Both the position numbers and the translations under genes were made by a program. A DNA stretch of 64,000 nucleotides from Ensifer adhaerens (GTDB taxonomy: Bacteria; Pseudomonadota; Alphaproteobacteria; Rhizobiales; Rhizobiaceae): the NCBI RefSeq assembly GCF_002007205.1, contig NZ_LAZS01000006.1:806001-870000 (forward strand). Reading direction: 5' to 3'. Shown piece after piece: positions 43,667 through 53,705 of the stretch. The notes beneath the pieces were generated by a model, which saw only the letters and a list, made by a program, of their open reading frames with translations, searched no databases and was not told where the DNA came from. How positions within the stretch are numbered: the first letter of the stretch is position 1; each line of letters opens with the position of its first letter.

Positions 43667-44656
43667 ATGCTGCGCATTTTCAAAAGCCAGAACAGCCACC
43701 TCGTGCTTGTCGACATGCTCGATGGCATCGCCCTGCCGACCCCTGCCATCTGGTACGACCTTCTCAATCCGTCGCCTGAGGAAACGCGCCTGGTCGAGGG
43801 CCAGCTCGGCATCGAGATCCCGACCCGGGACGAGATGCAGGAGATCGAGCTCTCCGACCGCCTCTACCAGGAGGACGGTGCCGAATTCATGACGATGACG
43901 GCCGCCGCCAAGCTCGACAGCGATTACCCGGTCAAGGTGCCGGTGACCTTCATCCTGAAGGGCACGACGCTGGTCACCGTGCGCCATGCCGATCCCAAGC
44001 CGTTCCAGACCTTCTCCCACCGCATCCAGAAGGCCAACGGCCAGATCTGCGAAAGCGGCGAACTGGTGATGCTGGGCTTGCTTGAAGCGATCATCGACCG
44101 CACGGCGGATGCGCTGGAGCGCGCCGGCAGCGAGGTCGACGGAATTTCGCGGGACGTATTCCGCAAGACCAATGCCAGCGCCACCAAGAAGACGCGCGAC
44201 CTGCAGTCGCTGATCGAGCAGATCGGCCAGAAGGGCGACCTCCTGACGGTCATCCGGGAAAGCCTGGTCAGCATCGGCCGGCTCGTCGCCTATCACGTGG
44301 CACTCGAGGGCATGGGACCACGCAAGGCGGCCAAGGAAAGCCGGCAGCGGATCAAGCTGATCCAGCGGGACGCGACCTCGCTCGGCGACCACGCGCTGTT
44401 CCTGTCGAACAAGATCAACTTCCTGCTCGACGCGACGCTCGGCCTCATCAATCTCGAGCAGAACCAGATCATCAAGATCTTCTCGGTCGCCGCCGTCGTC
44501 TTCCTGCCGCCGACGCTGGTCGCTTCGATCTACGGCATGAACTTCGAGGTGATGCCGGAACTGCAATGGCAGTTCGGCTACCCCGCGGCACTGATGCTGA
44601 TGGTGATGTCGGCGATCGTGCCCTATTTCTACTTCAAGCGGCGGGGCTGGCTCTGA
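43667..44656 (+). CDS. corA: CorA-family magnesium/cobalt channel
   Basis: A 329-residue CorA pentameric channel for Mg2+ (Co2+, Ni2+). The signature Y-G-M-N is at residues 293-296 at the end of the first of two C-terminal membrane helices, and the second ends in P-Y-F-Y-F-K-R-R-G-W. The long N-terminal region forms the cytosolic funnel. TGGAG precedes the ATG at 43667. Oddly, it lies within the imelysin/DHOR/DUF1513 gene set, separated from the second imelysin by 207 bp and followed by a hairpin. Confidence 0.93.
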   Translation: MLRIFKSQNSHLVLVDMLDGIALPTPAIWYDLLNPSPEETRLVEGQLGIEIPTRDEMQEIELSDRLYQEDGAEFMTMTAAAKLDSDYPVKVPVTFILKGTTLVTVRHADPKPFQTFSHRIQKANGQICESGELVMLGLLEAIIDRTADALERAGSEVDGISRDVFRKTNASATKKTRDLQSLIEQIGQKGDLLTVIRESLVSIGRLVAYHVALEGMGPRKAAKESRQRIKLIQRDATSLGDHALFLSNKINFLLDATLGLINLEQNQIIKIFSVAAVVFLPPTLVASIYGMNFEVMPELQWQFGYPAALMLMVMSAIVPYFYFKRRGWL

Positions 44657-44673
44657 GCGCTCGATCGGCAAGC

Positions 44674-44703
44674 CGAAACGGCGGCGCAAGGGCCGCCGTT
44701 TCG
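44674..44703. terminator. Hairpin between corA and the DUF1513 gene
   Basis: CGAAACGGCGGC / GCCGCCGTTTCG, a perfect 12-bp stem with a 6-nt loop, 17 bp after the corA stop. Only three T in the distal arm, so it is a likely but not certain terminator; the ribosome binding site of the next gene follows closely. Confidence 0.6.
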
Positions 44704-44732
44704 CGATTAATCTTGTGGCTGGAGGCCATGTC

Positions 44733-45818
44733 ATGCGGGCCGCGACAGACCTGATCGACCGGCGCAGTTTCCTGAAGATGGCGGGTGTGGCCTGGGTGGC
44801 GAGCCTTGCGCCTGATCGCGCTTTCGCCCTTACGAGGGCGGATGCGGTCTTCGCCTCGGCCTTCATGGCGCCGGACGGCAGCTATGGCGTTGCGACACTG
44901 ACGGAAGCGGGCGAGATCATCGACCGCGCGGCGCTGCCGGCCCGGGCCCACGGCATGGCCTATTCGCCGGTGACGCGCCGGGCCGTCGCCTTTGCCCGCC
45001 GTCCCGGCACCTATGCGATGATCCTTGCGACCGACGGCACGGCCGAGCCGATCGTGATCGCCGCGGTGGAGGGCCGGCATTTCTACGGCCACGGCTGCTT
45101 TTCGGCGGACGGCCGGTTACTCTATGCCACCGAAAATGATTTCGCCTCAAATCGCGGCATGGTCGGCGTCTATGACGGCAGCGACAGGTTCACCCGCATC
45201 GGCGAGTTCCCAACCTACGGCATCGGCCCGCACGACATGACGCTTGCCGCCGACGGCCGCCTTCTCGCCATTGCCAATGGTGGCATCGAGACCCATCCGG
45301 ATTTCGGCCGCACCAAGCTCAATCTCGACCATATGGAGCCGAGCCTGACGCTGGTCGATACCGCGACCGGCGCGCTCGTCCAGAAGCACGGATTGCCCGA
45401 TGACCTCAGCCGCCTGTCGACCCGGCATGTCGATATCGGCCCGAAGGGCGAGATCTGGTTTGCCTGCCAGTATGAAGGCGCGCGCAACGATCTGCCGCCG
45501 CTCGTCGGTTCTTTCTCCAGGGGTGAGGACCTGAAATTCCTGTCGCTTCCCGAGCGCACGACGGAAGCGCTGGCAAACTATGTCGGCGCGATCGCGATCA
45601 ACCGGCACGAAGGGCTTGTTGGACTGACATCGCCGAAGGGCAACGTGGCCGTGACCATCGATGCCCGCACGGGCGCCGTGCTGAGGCAAGAGCGCGTCGC
45701 CGATGCAGCCGGCGTGGCTGCAGCCGGTCACGGCTTTGCGGTTTCCTCCTATGACGGCCACTTCCAGGATTACCAGAGCCGCGTCGCCTGGGATCAGCAC
45801 ATCGTTCGGCTGGCCTAA
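44733..45818 (+). CDS. DUF1513-family protein with Tat signal
   Basis: A 361-residue protein of DUF1513, predicted beta-propeller. The N-terminus carries a twin-arginine signal, D-R-R-S-F-L-K-M-A-G, so it is exported folded. Repeats such as G-H-G-C-F-S-A-D-G-R-L-L-Y and G-P-H-D-M-T-L-A-A-D-G-R-L-L resemble propeller blades. DUF1513 genes usually follow the imelysin-DHOR-imelysin set, and here it follows corA. Start at 44733 after GGAGG. Confidence 0.9.
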   Translation: MRAATDLIDRRSFLKMAGVAWVASLAPDRAFALTRADAVFASAFMAPDGSYGVATLTEAGEIIDRAALPARAHGMAYSPVTRRAVAFARRPGTYAMILATDGTAEPIVIAAVEGRHFYGHGCFSADGRLLYATENDFASNRGMVGVYDGSDRFTRIGEFPTYGIGPHDMTLAADGRLLAIANGGIETHPDFGRTKLNLDHMEPSLTLVDTATGALVQKHGLPDDLSRLSTRHVDIGPKGEIWFACQYEGARNDLPPLVGSFSRGEDLKFLSLPERTTEALANYVGAIAINRHEGLVGLTSPKGNVAVTIDARTGAVLRQERVADAAGVAAAGHGFAVSSYDGHFQDYQSRVAWDQHIVRLA

Positions 45819-45832
45819 GCCCGCAGCCGGCC

Positions 45833-46387
45833 TCAGGCCGAAAGGCGGCCCTCGCCGGCAAGTTTCGCCAGGTCGTTCCAACGGTAGGCTGTCTGGTCAT
45901 GAATTTCGCCGCCGAGGCTCACCTGCCCTTGGCCGACGGCGACAGCACCGAGATGCTCGTAAAACGCCCGGTTCGGATTGCTGGAAAGCACCCAGGCAAA
46001 CAGCGACTTTCCACCCAGCTCCCGGCAATGACCGGCGACGCTGCGCACCAGCGCCGAGCCGATGCCGGCGCCCTGGAATTCCTCGAGAACATAGAGCGCA
46101 TAGAGCTCTCGGTCGAACCGCGGCGGCATCGAGCGGGCTTTTCCATAATTGGCAAAACCGATCACCTTGTTCGTGCTCACATCGACCGCGACCAGATGAA
46201 AGACGTCGGCGATGCGCATGCGCCTGGCATGGCGCAGCGCCTGTTCCTCGACGGTCATGGCGTCGAGGAAGCCGTCGGAAATCAGCCCGCGGAAGGTCGA
46301 TCGCCAGGTTTCGACGATAACGGAGGCGATCATCATGATGTCATCCGGGCCGGCCGGCCGGATGTCGATGCGTCGGAAGGTCTTCAT
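45833..46387 (-). CDS. GNAT-family N-acetyltransferase
   Basis: A 184-residue GNAT. The acetyl-CoA loop reads Q-G-A-G-I-G-S-A near residues 105-112 after L-Y-V-L-E-E-F. The C-terminal N-x-x-N-R-A-F-Y-E-H-L-G-A near 138 is typical. Substrate unknown. Convergent with the DUF1513 gene and divergent from tspO. Confidence 0.9.
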   Translation of the reverse strand: MKTFRRIDIRPAGPDDIMMIASVIVETWRSTFRGLISDGFLDAMTVEEQALRHARRMRIADVFHLVAVDVSTNKVIGFANYGKARSMPPRFDRELYALYVLEEFQGAGIGSALVRSVAGHCRELGGKSLFAWVLSSNPNRAFYEHLGAVAVGQGQVSLGGEIHDQTAYRWNDLAKLAGEGRLSA

Positions 46388-46471
46388 GGCACCTGATATA
46401 GGTGGGGCATGATGGCTTCAAAACGGCGGCGCTGCTGGAAAGACGGAAAGTCTGTTCTATCTGGCGAGATC

Positions 46472-46924
46472 ATGAACAGAACCATCGTGTATGCAGTCTT
46501 CATCGCCGCCGTTCTCGGCCTCGGTCTCCTCATCGGCACCAACAACATCCCCGGCGATTGGTACCAGTCGCTGGCGAAACCGGCCTTTAATCCACCCGAC
46601 TGGATCTTCGCGCCGGTCTGGTCGATCCTCTACGTGATGATCGGCATAGTCGGAGCGCGAATGTTTCTCGACCTTCGTCACACCGCCGCGATGCGCCTGT
46701 GGCTGGCGCAGATGATCTTCAACTTCCTCTGGTCGCCGCTGTTCTTCGGGATGCAGGACATCGCGTCAGCCCTGATCGTGATCATCGCACTGCTGATTGC
46801 GGTTGCCGGTTTCGTGGTGGCAAGCTGGCAGCGGGATCGCCTTTCGGCGCTGCTGTTCCTGCCCTATCTTGCCTGGGTGGCGTTCGCGACCGTGCTCAAC
46901 GGCTCGATTTTCCTGATGAATTGA
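46472..46924 (+). CDS. TspO/MBR-family sensory membrane protein
   Basis: A 150-residue, five-helix membrane protein of the TspO/peripheral benzodiazepine receptor family, which binds porphyrins and affects stress or nutrient-linked expression in rhizobia. The motif W-Y-Q-S-L-A-K-P-A-F-N-P-P-D-W near residues 31-45 and P-V-W-S-I-L-Y near 49 are hallmarks, as is N-F-x-W-S-P-L-F-F-G near 88. ATG at 46472 is chosen; the upstream frame to 46409 is polar. Confidence 0.92.
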   Translation: MNRTIVYAVFIAAVLGLGLLIGTNNIPGDWYQSLAKPAFNPPDWIFAPVWSILYVMIGIVGARMFLDLRHTAAMRLWLAQMIFNFLWSPLFFGMQDIASALIVIIALLIAVAGFVVASWQRDRLSALLFLPYLAWVAFATVLNGSIFLMN

Positions 46925-47003
46925 ACTTGTCGTCCCCTGGCGGCCATGCCAGTGTCCAGCGACCTCAAGGCAATTCTGCCGCCAACAAGGACCTTGCCTG
47001 CCG

Positions 47004-47456
47004 ATGGACGAGCGTGATCCTCCCGATTTCCGAAAGCGCATCCGCGACAGCTTTGCGCGGCAGGCGGCGATGCGCACGATCGGCGCCGAACTGACGCTGG
47101 TCGAACAGGGCACGGTCGAGATCGAACTGCCCTTCGACGACAAGCTGACGCAGCAGCACGGCTTTCTGCATGCGGGCGTGATCTCGGCGGCGCTGGATTC
47201 GGCCGGCACCTATGCGGCCTATTCGGTGATCGACCCGGATGCTTCGATCCTGACGATCGAGTTCAAGGTCAATCTGCTGTCACCGGGGCGTGGCGAGCGC
47301 TTTCTGTTTCGTGGCGAAGTGACGAAGCCCGGCTCGACGATCATTGTTTCCGACGGCCGTGGCTATGCGATCCGCGCCGACGGGCCGGCGAAGCTGATCG
47401 CCTCGATGACCGGAACGATGATGGTGGTGCGCGGACGCGAGGGGATCGAAGGATGA
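47004..47456 (+). CDS. PaaI-family (hotdog) thioesterase
   Basis: A 150-residue hotdog-fold protein. The active-site motif is Q-Q-H-G-F-L-H-A-G-V-I near residues 50-60, and F-K-V-N-L-L-S-P near 88 is standard for this group. It hydrolyses an acyl-CoA; substrate unknown. Its stop overlaps the start of the nucleosidase gene by 4 bp (ATGA), so the two form an operon. Confidence 0.9.
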   Translation: MDERDPPDFRKRIRDSFARQAAMRTIGAELTLVEQGTVEIELPFDDKLTQQHGFLHAGVISAALDSAGTYAAYSVIDPDASILTIEFKVNLLSPGRGERFLFRGEVTKPGSTIIVSDGRGYAIRADGPAKLIASMTGTMMVVRGREGIEG

Positions 47457-48091
47457 GTTTTGGGATCAAGGACGTCGCCGGACGCAGGGTTCTCTACGTC
47501 ATGGCCGTGGACGCCGAATACGGACCGCACCTGAAACAACGGATCAAGCCGCTGATGACCGGCGTCGGCCCGGTCGAAGCCGCCGTCGTCTTGACGCGCA
47601 CGCTTGCCGAACTCGCGGCCGAGCGGGCGCTGCCCGACCTCGTCGTCTCGCTCGGCTCGGCCGGCGCCGCCACGCTCGAACAGACGGAGGTCTACCAGGC
47701 CGTGTCGGTCGGCTACCGCGACATGGACGCTTCGCCGCTCGGCTTCGAGAAGGGCGCAACGCCGTTTCTCGACCTGCCGGCCGTGGTGCCGCTGCCGCTG
47801 CGCATCCCCGGCGTTCCGGAAGCGCGGCTTTCGACCGGCGCCAACATCGTCTCGGGCGCGGCCTATGAGACGATCGACGCCGACATGGTGGAGATGGAGA
47901 CCTTCGCGGTGCTTCGCGCCTGCCAGTCCTTCGGTATTCCCTTGATTGCGCTTCGCGGCATTTCCGACGGCAAGGCAGAGCTCAAGCACGTCAACGACTG
48001 GACGGAATATCTTCACGTCATCGACGAGAAGCTTACCGGCGTGATCGACCGGTTGGAGAATGCAGTTTCGAGCGGCGCGATCCGGCTGTAG
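47453..48091 (+). CDS. mtnN: 5'-Methylthioadenosine/S-adenosylhomocysteine nucleosidase
   Basis: A 212-residue nucleoside phosphorylase-fold enzyme that removes adenine from methylthioadenosine or S-adenosylhomocysteine. Motifs: M-T-G-V-G-P-V-E-A-A near residue 35, S-L-G-S-A-G-A near 66, and D-M-V-E-M-E-T-F-A near 143 (ribose-binding E). It is a little shorter than E. coli MtnN (232). Upstream of guaA and overlapping the thioesterase. Confidence 0.87.
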   Translation: MSFGIKDVAGRRVLYVMAVDAEYGPHLKQRIKPLMTGVGPVEAAVVLTRTLAELAAERALPDLVVSLGSAGAATLEQTEVYQAVSVGYRDMDASPLGFEKGATPFLDLPAVVPLPLRIPGVPEARLSTGANIVSGAAYETIDADMVEMETFAVLRACQSFGIPLIALRGISDGKAELKHVNDWTEYLHVIDEKLTGVIDRLENAVSSGAIRL

Positions 48092-48203
48092 ACGCTGATC
48101 CCGCTCTGAAACCCCGGAATTGTCGGGGTGCAATTGAATCGTTGCGCTGTTGGCGGGCTTTCATTAAAGGCTCGCCATGATCAAGCTTGTTTGAAGGCTT
48201 CCA

Positions 48204-49766
<1,563 letters not shown>

Positions 49767-49800
49767 TCCCGCGTCCCGCCGAGTAGCCGAGAATACAGAC

Positions 49801-49824
49801 AAGCCCGCGTAACTGCGGGCTTTT
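49801..49824 (+). terminator. Rho-independent terminator of guaA
   Basis: AAGCCCGC / GCGGGCTT, 8-bp stem with a GTAACT loop, then TTTTC, 35 bp after the guaA stop. Confidence 0.88.
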
Positions 49825-49988
49825 CTCATTCTGGAGCCTGCGCTTGTCTGGCAGGCGGAGGCCATGCACCTGGAGCCAGGAAATCAACGCGCGAAAAGCG
49901 CATCTGAAGATCGCGGCGTGCGCTTCCGGTTTTTGGTTTTTCGCATGTCGTTACCGCAAAACCGCTTAGCACTTTTGCGCGCCATGCT

Positions 49989-50894
49989 TTAGGCGATCTC
50001 CAACTCCGCCAGCAGTTCCAGCATGGCGTCCACCTTGGGCAGCAATTGCCGCCCGACGGGCCAGATCAGATTGAGCGACAGACCATCCGTCGTCAGTTCC
50101 GGCAGAATTGGCACGAGCTCGCCACGCGCGATCTCGTCGCCGACTAGCCATGTCGCCAGTTGCGCGATGCCGCATCCGGCCTTGGCCGCGGCGACCAGAG
50201 CCTCGGCATTGCCAACGGTCATGCGGCCCTCCATCGTCCGCTGCTCGACCGCCCCGGGGGCATGCGCAATCAGCCAGGGGCTGGTCGTGCCATCGGCCTT
50301 GCCATAGAGCACGGCATCGTGCCGGGCGAGTTCGGCCGACGATAGAGGCGTGCTCCGCTTGGCCAGGTAGTCAGGCGCGGCGCAGAAGATCAGGCGTTCG
50401 CGGCCGAGGTAGCGATGCCCCACGGAGGCGGGCCAGTGATCCGGGCCGCCGATGCGCACCGCCACGTCGACGCCCTCATCCAGCAGGTCGACAAAGCGGT
50501 CGGTGAAGGTGACGTGCGGACGCAATTGCCGGTGCTGCTGCGCGAACCGCAGCATTAGCGGCCAGACGCGCAGACGGCCAAACGTCGTCGGCACATCGAG
50601 CCTCAGGCGCCCCACCGGCTCGCTGCGCTGCGCGGCGAGCACGGCCTCGGCTTCTTCCAGATCGGCCAGGACACGCACGCAGGTGCTGTAGAACGCCACG
50701 CCCGCATCCGTCAGGGCAAGGCGGCGGGTCGTGCGCTCGAACAACCGGGTGCCCAGCCGATCCTCGAGGCGCGCCACGCTCTTGCTGACTGCGGAACTGG
50801 TCAGGTGCAGTCGTTCCGCCGCCGCTGTGAAACTGCCTGCGGCAGCCGTTGCCACAAAGGTCTCGATACCCTTGAGGCGCTCCGCTGAAATCAT
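49989..50894 (-). CDS. LysR-family transcriptional regulator
   Basis: A 301-residue LysR-type regulator. The winged helix-turn-helix is at residues 5-63 (F-V-A-T-A-A-A-G-S-F-T-A-A-A-E-R-L, then S-S-A-V-S-K-S-V-A-R-L-E), with a periplasmic-binding-protein-like effector domain after residue 90. It is divergent from an MFS exporter (51007), 112 bp apart, the standard layout for LysR control of a neighbour. The ATG at 50894 is preferred; the frame upstream runs into the intergenic region and the MFS gene. Confidence 0.92.
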   Translation of the reverse strand: MISAERLKGIETFVATAAAGSFTAAAERLHLTSSAVSKSVARLEDRLGTRLFERTTRRLALTDAGVAFYSTCVRVLADLEEAEAVLAAQRSEPVGRLRLDVPTTFGRLRVWPLMLRFAQQHRQLRPHVTFTDRFVDLLDEGVDVAVRIGGPDHWPASVGHRYLGRERLIFCAAPDYLAKRSTPLSSAELARHDAVLYGKADGTTSPWLIAHAPGAVEQRTMEGRMTVGNAEALVAAAKAGCGIAQLATWLVGDEIARGELVPILPELTTDGLSLNLIWPVGRQLLPKVDAMLELLAELEIA

Positions 50895-51006
50895 GTTTTC
50901 CTCGTCTATTGCGGATCTCAATTCATCAATCCAAGGAAAACATATCCGAGATAAGAACAAAATTCTTGAATAGATTGGGGACATCGAATTCGCACAGGAA
51001 CTTCTG

Positions 51007-52191
51007 ATGTCATCCCTTGCAGCACCAGGCGACGCGGCTCCTGCCAGCCGCGACAGCCTCTCCATTGCCATCCTTGCGGTGGCGGCCTTCGTCATCGTTA
51101 CCACCGAATACCTGATCGTCGGGCTGCTGCCGGCACTGGCCCGTGATCTCGAGATTTCGATTTCGGCCGCCGGTCAGCTCGTCACCCTTTTCGCCTTCAC
51201 GGTCATGCTGTTCGGCCCTTTGCTGACGGCGATGCTGTCGCACCTCGAACGCAAGCGCCTGTTCATCGCCATTCTTCTGATCTTTGCCGCCTCCAATGCG
51301 CTCGCCGCGATCGCGCCTAACGTCTGGGTACTTGCGGTCGCCCGCTTCATTCCGGCGCTGGTGCTGCCGGTGTTCTGGGGCACGGCGAGTGAGACGGCCG
51401 GCCAGATCGTGGGGCCCCAGCGTGCCGGTCGTGCTGTTTCGCAGGTGTATCTCGGCATCTCCGCCGCCCTGCTCTTCGGCATTCCGCTGGGCACGCTGGC
51501 ATCTGACGCGGTGGGCTGGCGCGGCACCTTCTGGATCCTGGCAGGTCTTTCTCTGGTGATGGCCTTGGCTCTGGCGGTCTTCATGCCGACCGTGGCGCTG
51601 CCCAGACGGCTGCGCCTGGCGGAACAGGCTCGCATCCTTAAAGACCCGTATTTCGCCGGCAACGTCGTTTTATCTGTGGTGGTGTTCACCGCCATGTTCA
51701 CCGCTTACACCTACCTGGCCGACACTCTGGAACGCGTCGCTGGCGTGGCGCCGGCGCATGTGGGTTGGTGGCTCATGGGTTTCGGTGCCGTTGGCCTCAT
51801 TGGCAACTGGTTGGGCGGACGTTTTGTGGACCGCAGCCCGCTCACTGCCACCGCCGCGTTCTCGCTGCTGCTGGGCGTCGGCATGGCGGCGAGCGTGCCG
51901 CTGGCGGGTTCCTTCGTCTTGCTGGGAATGGCGCTTTCGGTGTGGGGCATCGCCTATACCGCGCTCTTTCCCATCTGCCAGGTGCGGGTGATGAAGTCCG
52001 CGTCGCACGCCCAAGCTCTGGCCGGAACCTTGAACGTGTCCGCAGCCAATGCCGGTACAGGCTTCGGCGCAATCATCGGTGGCCTGGTGATTCCGCGGTG
52101 GGGATTGGAGAGTATCGGTTACGTCGCCACGGGCATTGCGGCCGTGGCCATTCTGCTCGCGACCTGGATCTCACGCTTGCGACCGCGATGA
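51007..52191 (+). CDS. MFS transporter (sugar/drug efflux type)
   Basis: A 394-residue major-facilitator permease with twelve hydrophobic segments. The N-terminal T-T-E-Y-L-I-V-G-L-L-P near residue 38 and motif A-like L-E-R-K-R-L-F between helices 2 and 3 resemble the AraJ/SotB/YdhP efflux group. Substrate unknown. Likely regulated by the divergent LysR protein. Confidence 0.9.
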   Translation: MSSLAAPGDAAPASRDSLSIAILAVAAFVIVTTEYLIVGLLPALARDLEISISAAGQLVTLFAFTVMLFGPLLTAMLSHLERKRLFIAILLIFAASNALAAIAPNVWVLAVARFIPALVLPVFWGTASETAGQIVGPQRAGRAVSQVYLGISAALLFGIPLGTLASDAVGWRGTFWILAGLSLVMALALAVFMPTVALPRRLRLAEQARILKDPYFAGNVVLSVVVFTAMFTAYTYLADTLERVAGVAPAHVGWWLMGFGAVGLIGNWLGGRFVDRSPLTATAAFSLLLGVGMAASVPLAGSFVLLGMALSVWGIAYTALFPICQVRVMKSASHAQALAGTLNVSAANAGTGFGAIIGGLVIPRWGLESIGYVATGIAAVAILLATWISRLRPR

Positions 52192-52303
52192 GCGAGCGTG
52201 TCACGACGGAGACTGCTTCACTGCGCTTTTGTTTTGATGCGCTATAAGCTATTGACGAAATTGGATAATTTCCATGGCCCACAATTGGGCGGGAGCAACC
52301 ACC

Positions 52304-53053
52304 ATGTCAATGCCGTCGGACAAGCTCTATAACGATCCAGATCTTGTGGCGTTCTACGACATCGAGAACGGCTGGACCGCCGATTCGCAATATCTGATGA
52401 CCATGGCCGAAGGCCGCAACTCGATCCTCGATCTCGGGTGCGGCACCGGCATGCTCACGACTGCGCTTGCGGAGACGGGCAAGCGGGTCGTCGGCATCGA
52501 TCCGGCAGCGGCCATGCTCGATGTCGCAAGGCAAAGGCCAGGCGGCGACCGGGTGCGCTGGGTCGAAGGCGACGGGCGGACGATCCGGCTTGGCGAGACC
52601 TTCGACATGGTGCTTCTGAGCGGTCATGCCTTTCAGGTCTTCCTGACCAGGCAAGATCAGCTCGCCGCACTGAGGACCATCGCCGCGCATCTTTCACCCG
52701 AAGGGCGTTTCATCTTCGACAGTCGCAACCCGGTGGTCGAGGAATGGCGGGAATGGACGCCGGAGGAATCCGAGCGGGATATCGTTCATCCGGCCCTCGG
52801 GCAGCTTCTCGCCTGGAACGACGTCAGCCATGACCCGGAGACCGGTGTCGTGGAATATGGAACCTTCTACCGGGCTACATCGGACGGGCGCCTTTACGAG
52901 GCCCGTTCGAAAATCGCCTTCCCGCCTTATCGCGACCTCGTCGCAATGATCAACGAAGCGGGGCTGGTCGTCGAAACCTGGCTTGGTGGCTGGGATGGCA
53001 GACCGTTCGAAGCGTCCGCGCCCGAGATCATCCCGATCGGCCGGCGGCGATAG
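52304..53053 (+). CDS. Class I SAM-dependent methyltransferase
   Basis: A 249-residue methyltransferase. The SAM-binding motif I is I-L-D-L-G-C-G-T-G-M-L near residues 41-51, with the acidic V-G-I-D end of strand 2 near 64. The family often starts M-S-x-P-S-D-K-L-Y-N-D-P. GGGAG lies upstream of the ATG at 52304. Small-molecule substrate unknown. Confidence 0.87.
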   Translation: MSMPSDKLYNDPDLVAFYDIENGWTADSQYLMTMAEGRNSILDLGCGTGMLTTALAETGKRVVGIDPAAAMLDVARQRPGGDRVRWVEGDGRTIRLGETFDMVLLSGHAFQVFLTRQDQLAALRTIAAHLSPEGRFIFDSRNPVVEEWREWTPEESERDIVHPALGQLLAWNDVSHDPETGVVEYGTFYRATSDGRLYEARSKIAFPPYRDLVAMINEAGLVVETWLGGWDGRPFEASAPEIIPIGRRR

Positions 53054-53109
53054 GCGCGCGGTAGGCGGCCGCCAAGGCCTTCGCCCTACATGGCGCATGC
53101 GCGCCGCTG

Positions 53110-53556
53110 CTACTTCGCCGCGTCGCGCATGCCATCACGCAATTTCCGGACCCGTTCGTTGAGGTCGATCATCTCCGGCACGGTAAAGCCGGAGTTTTCC
53201 AGGAGCGCGTCGGTCAGGCAGCCGGTCTTCACATGCAGATCGCGTCCTTTCGCGGTGAGGTGGACTTCCACCTGCCGCTCGTCGGTGACGCTGCGATGCC
53301 GGCCGAGGAAACCGGCCGCCTCCAGCCGTTTGACCGCCGGTGTGATGGTGCTCGACTCCAGGCTCAGCCTGTCGGCGATCGCCGAGATCGTCAGCCCATC
53401 CTTTTCCCAGAGCGTGCTTAGGACGAGGTACTGCGTGTAGGTCACGCCGAGCGCGTCGAGCATCGGCTTGTACACCCGGTTGATGGCGATCGACGTGGAG
53501 TAGATCGAAAAACAGAGCTGGCTGTCGAGCGGCAGCGTCGTCGGTTCGTCGGGCAT
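53110..53556 (-). CDS. MarR/OhrR-like transcriptional regulator
   Basis: A 148-residue winged-helix regulator of the MarR family, OhrR subgroup. The N-terminal L-C-F-S-I-Y-S-T block has a cysteine at position 15, the place of the redox-sensing cysteine in OhrR proteins. The DNA-binding core follows (L-S-L-E-S-S-T-I-T-P-A-V-K-R-L-E, then R-S-V-T-D-E-R-Q-V near residue 90). It is divergent from a secreted hydrolase gene; two inverted copies of a 24-bp operator lie between them, so it probably represses itself and that gene and is released by peroxides or a reactive ligand. Confidence 0.9.
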   Translation of the reverse strand: MPDEPTTLPLDSQLCFSIYSTSIAINRVYKPMLDALGVTYTQYLVLSTLWEKDGLTISAIADRLSLESSTITPAVKRLEAAGFLGRHRSVTDERQVEVHLTAKGRDLHVKTGCLTDALLENSGFTVPEMIDLNERVRKLRDGMRDAAK

Positions 53557-53591
53557 TTCGGCCTCCTTGCAGCGTGTTCGCAGGTTCCTGC

Positions 53592-53615
53592 CGCGAAAAT
53601 CAATATCGCGATAAT
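53592..53615. promoter_or_regulatory. Operator copy 1 for the OhrR-like regulator
   Basis: A 24-bp sequence beginning CGCGAAAATCA and containing the perfect palindrome TATCGCGATA, 36 bp from the regulator start. It recurs in inverted orientation at 53655-53678 with one mismatch. Confidence 0.75.
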
Positions 53616-53654
53616 AAGTATCTTTACAAGAAAACCGAGCCGGCGTATACGATG

Positions 53655-53678
53655 ATTATCGCGATAATGATTTTCGCG
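53655..53678. promoter_or_regulatory. Operator copy 2 for the OhrR-like regulator
   Basis: The inverted partner of 53592-53615, again with TATCGCGATA at its core, ending 28 bp before the hydrolase ATG. The two copies face away from each other, one in front of each divergent gene. Confidence 0.75.
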
Positions 53679-53705
53679 AAAACAACTTACCGAAGGAGAC
53701 CCGAA

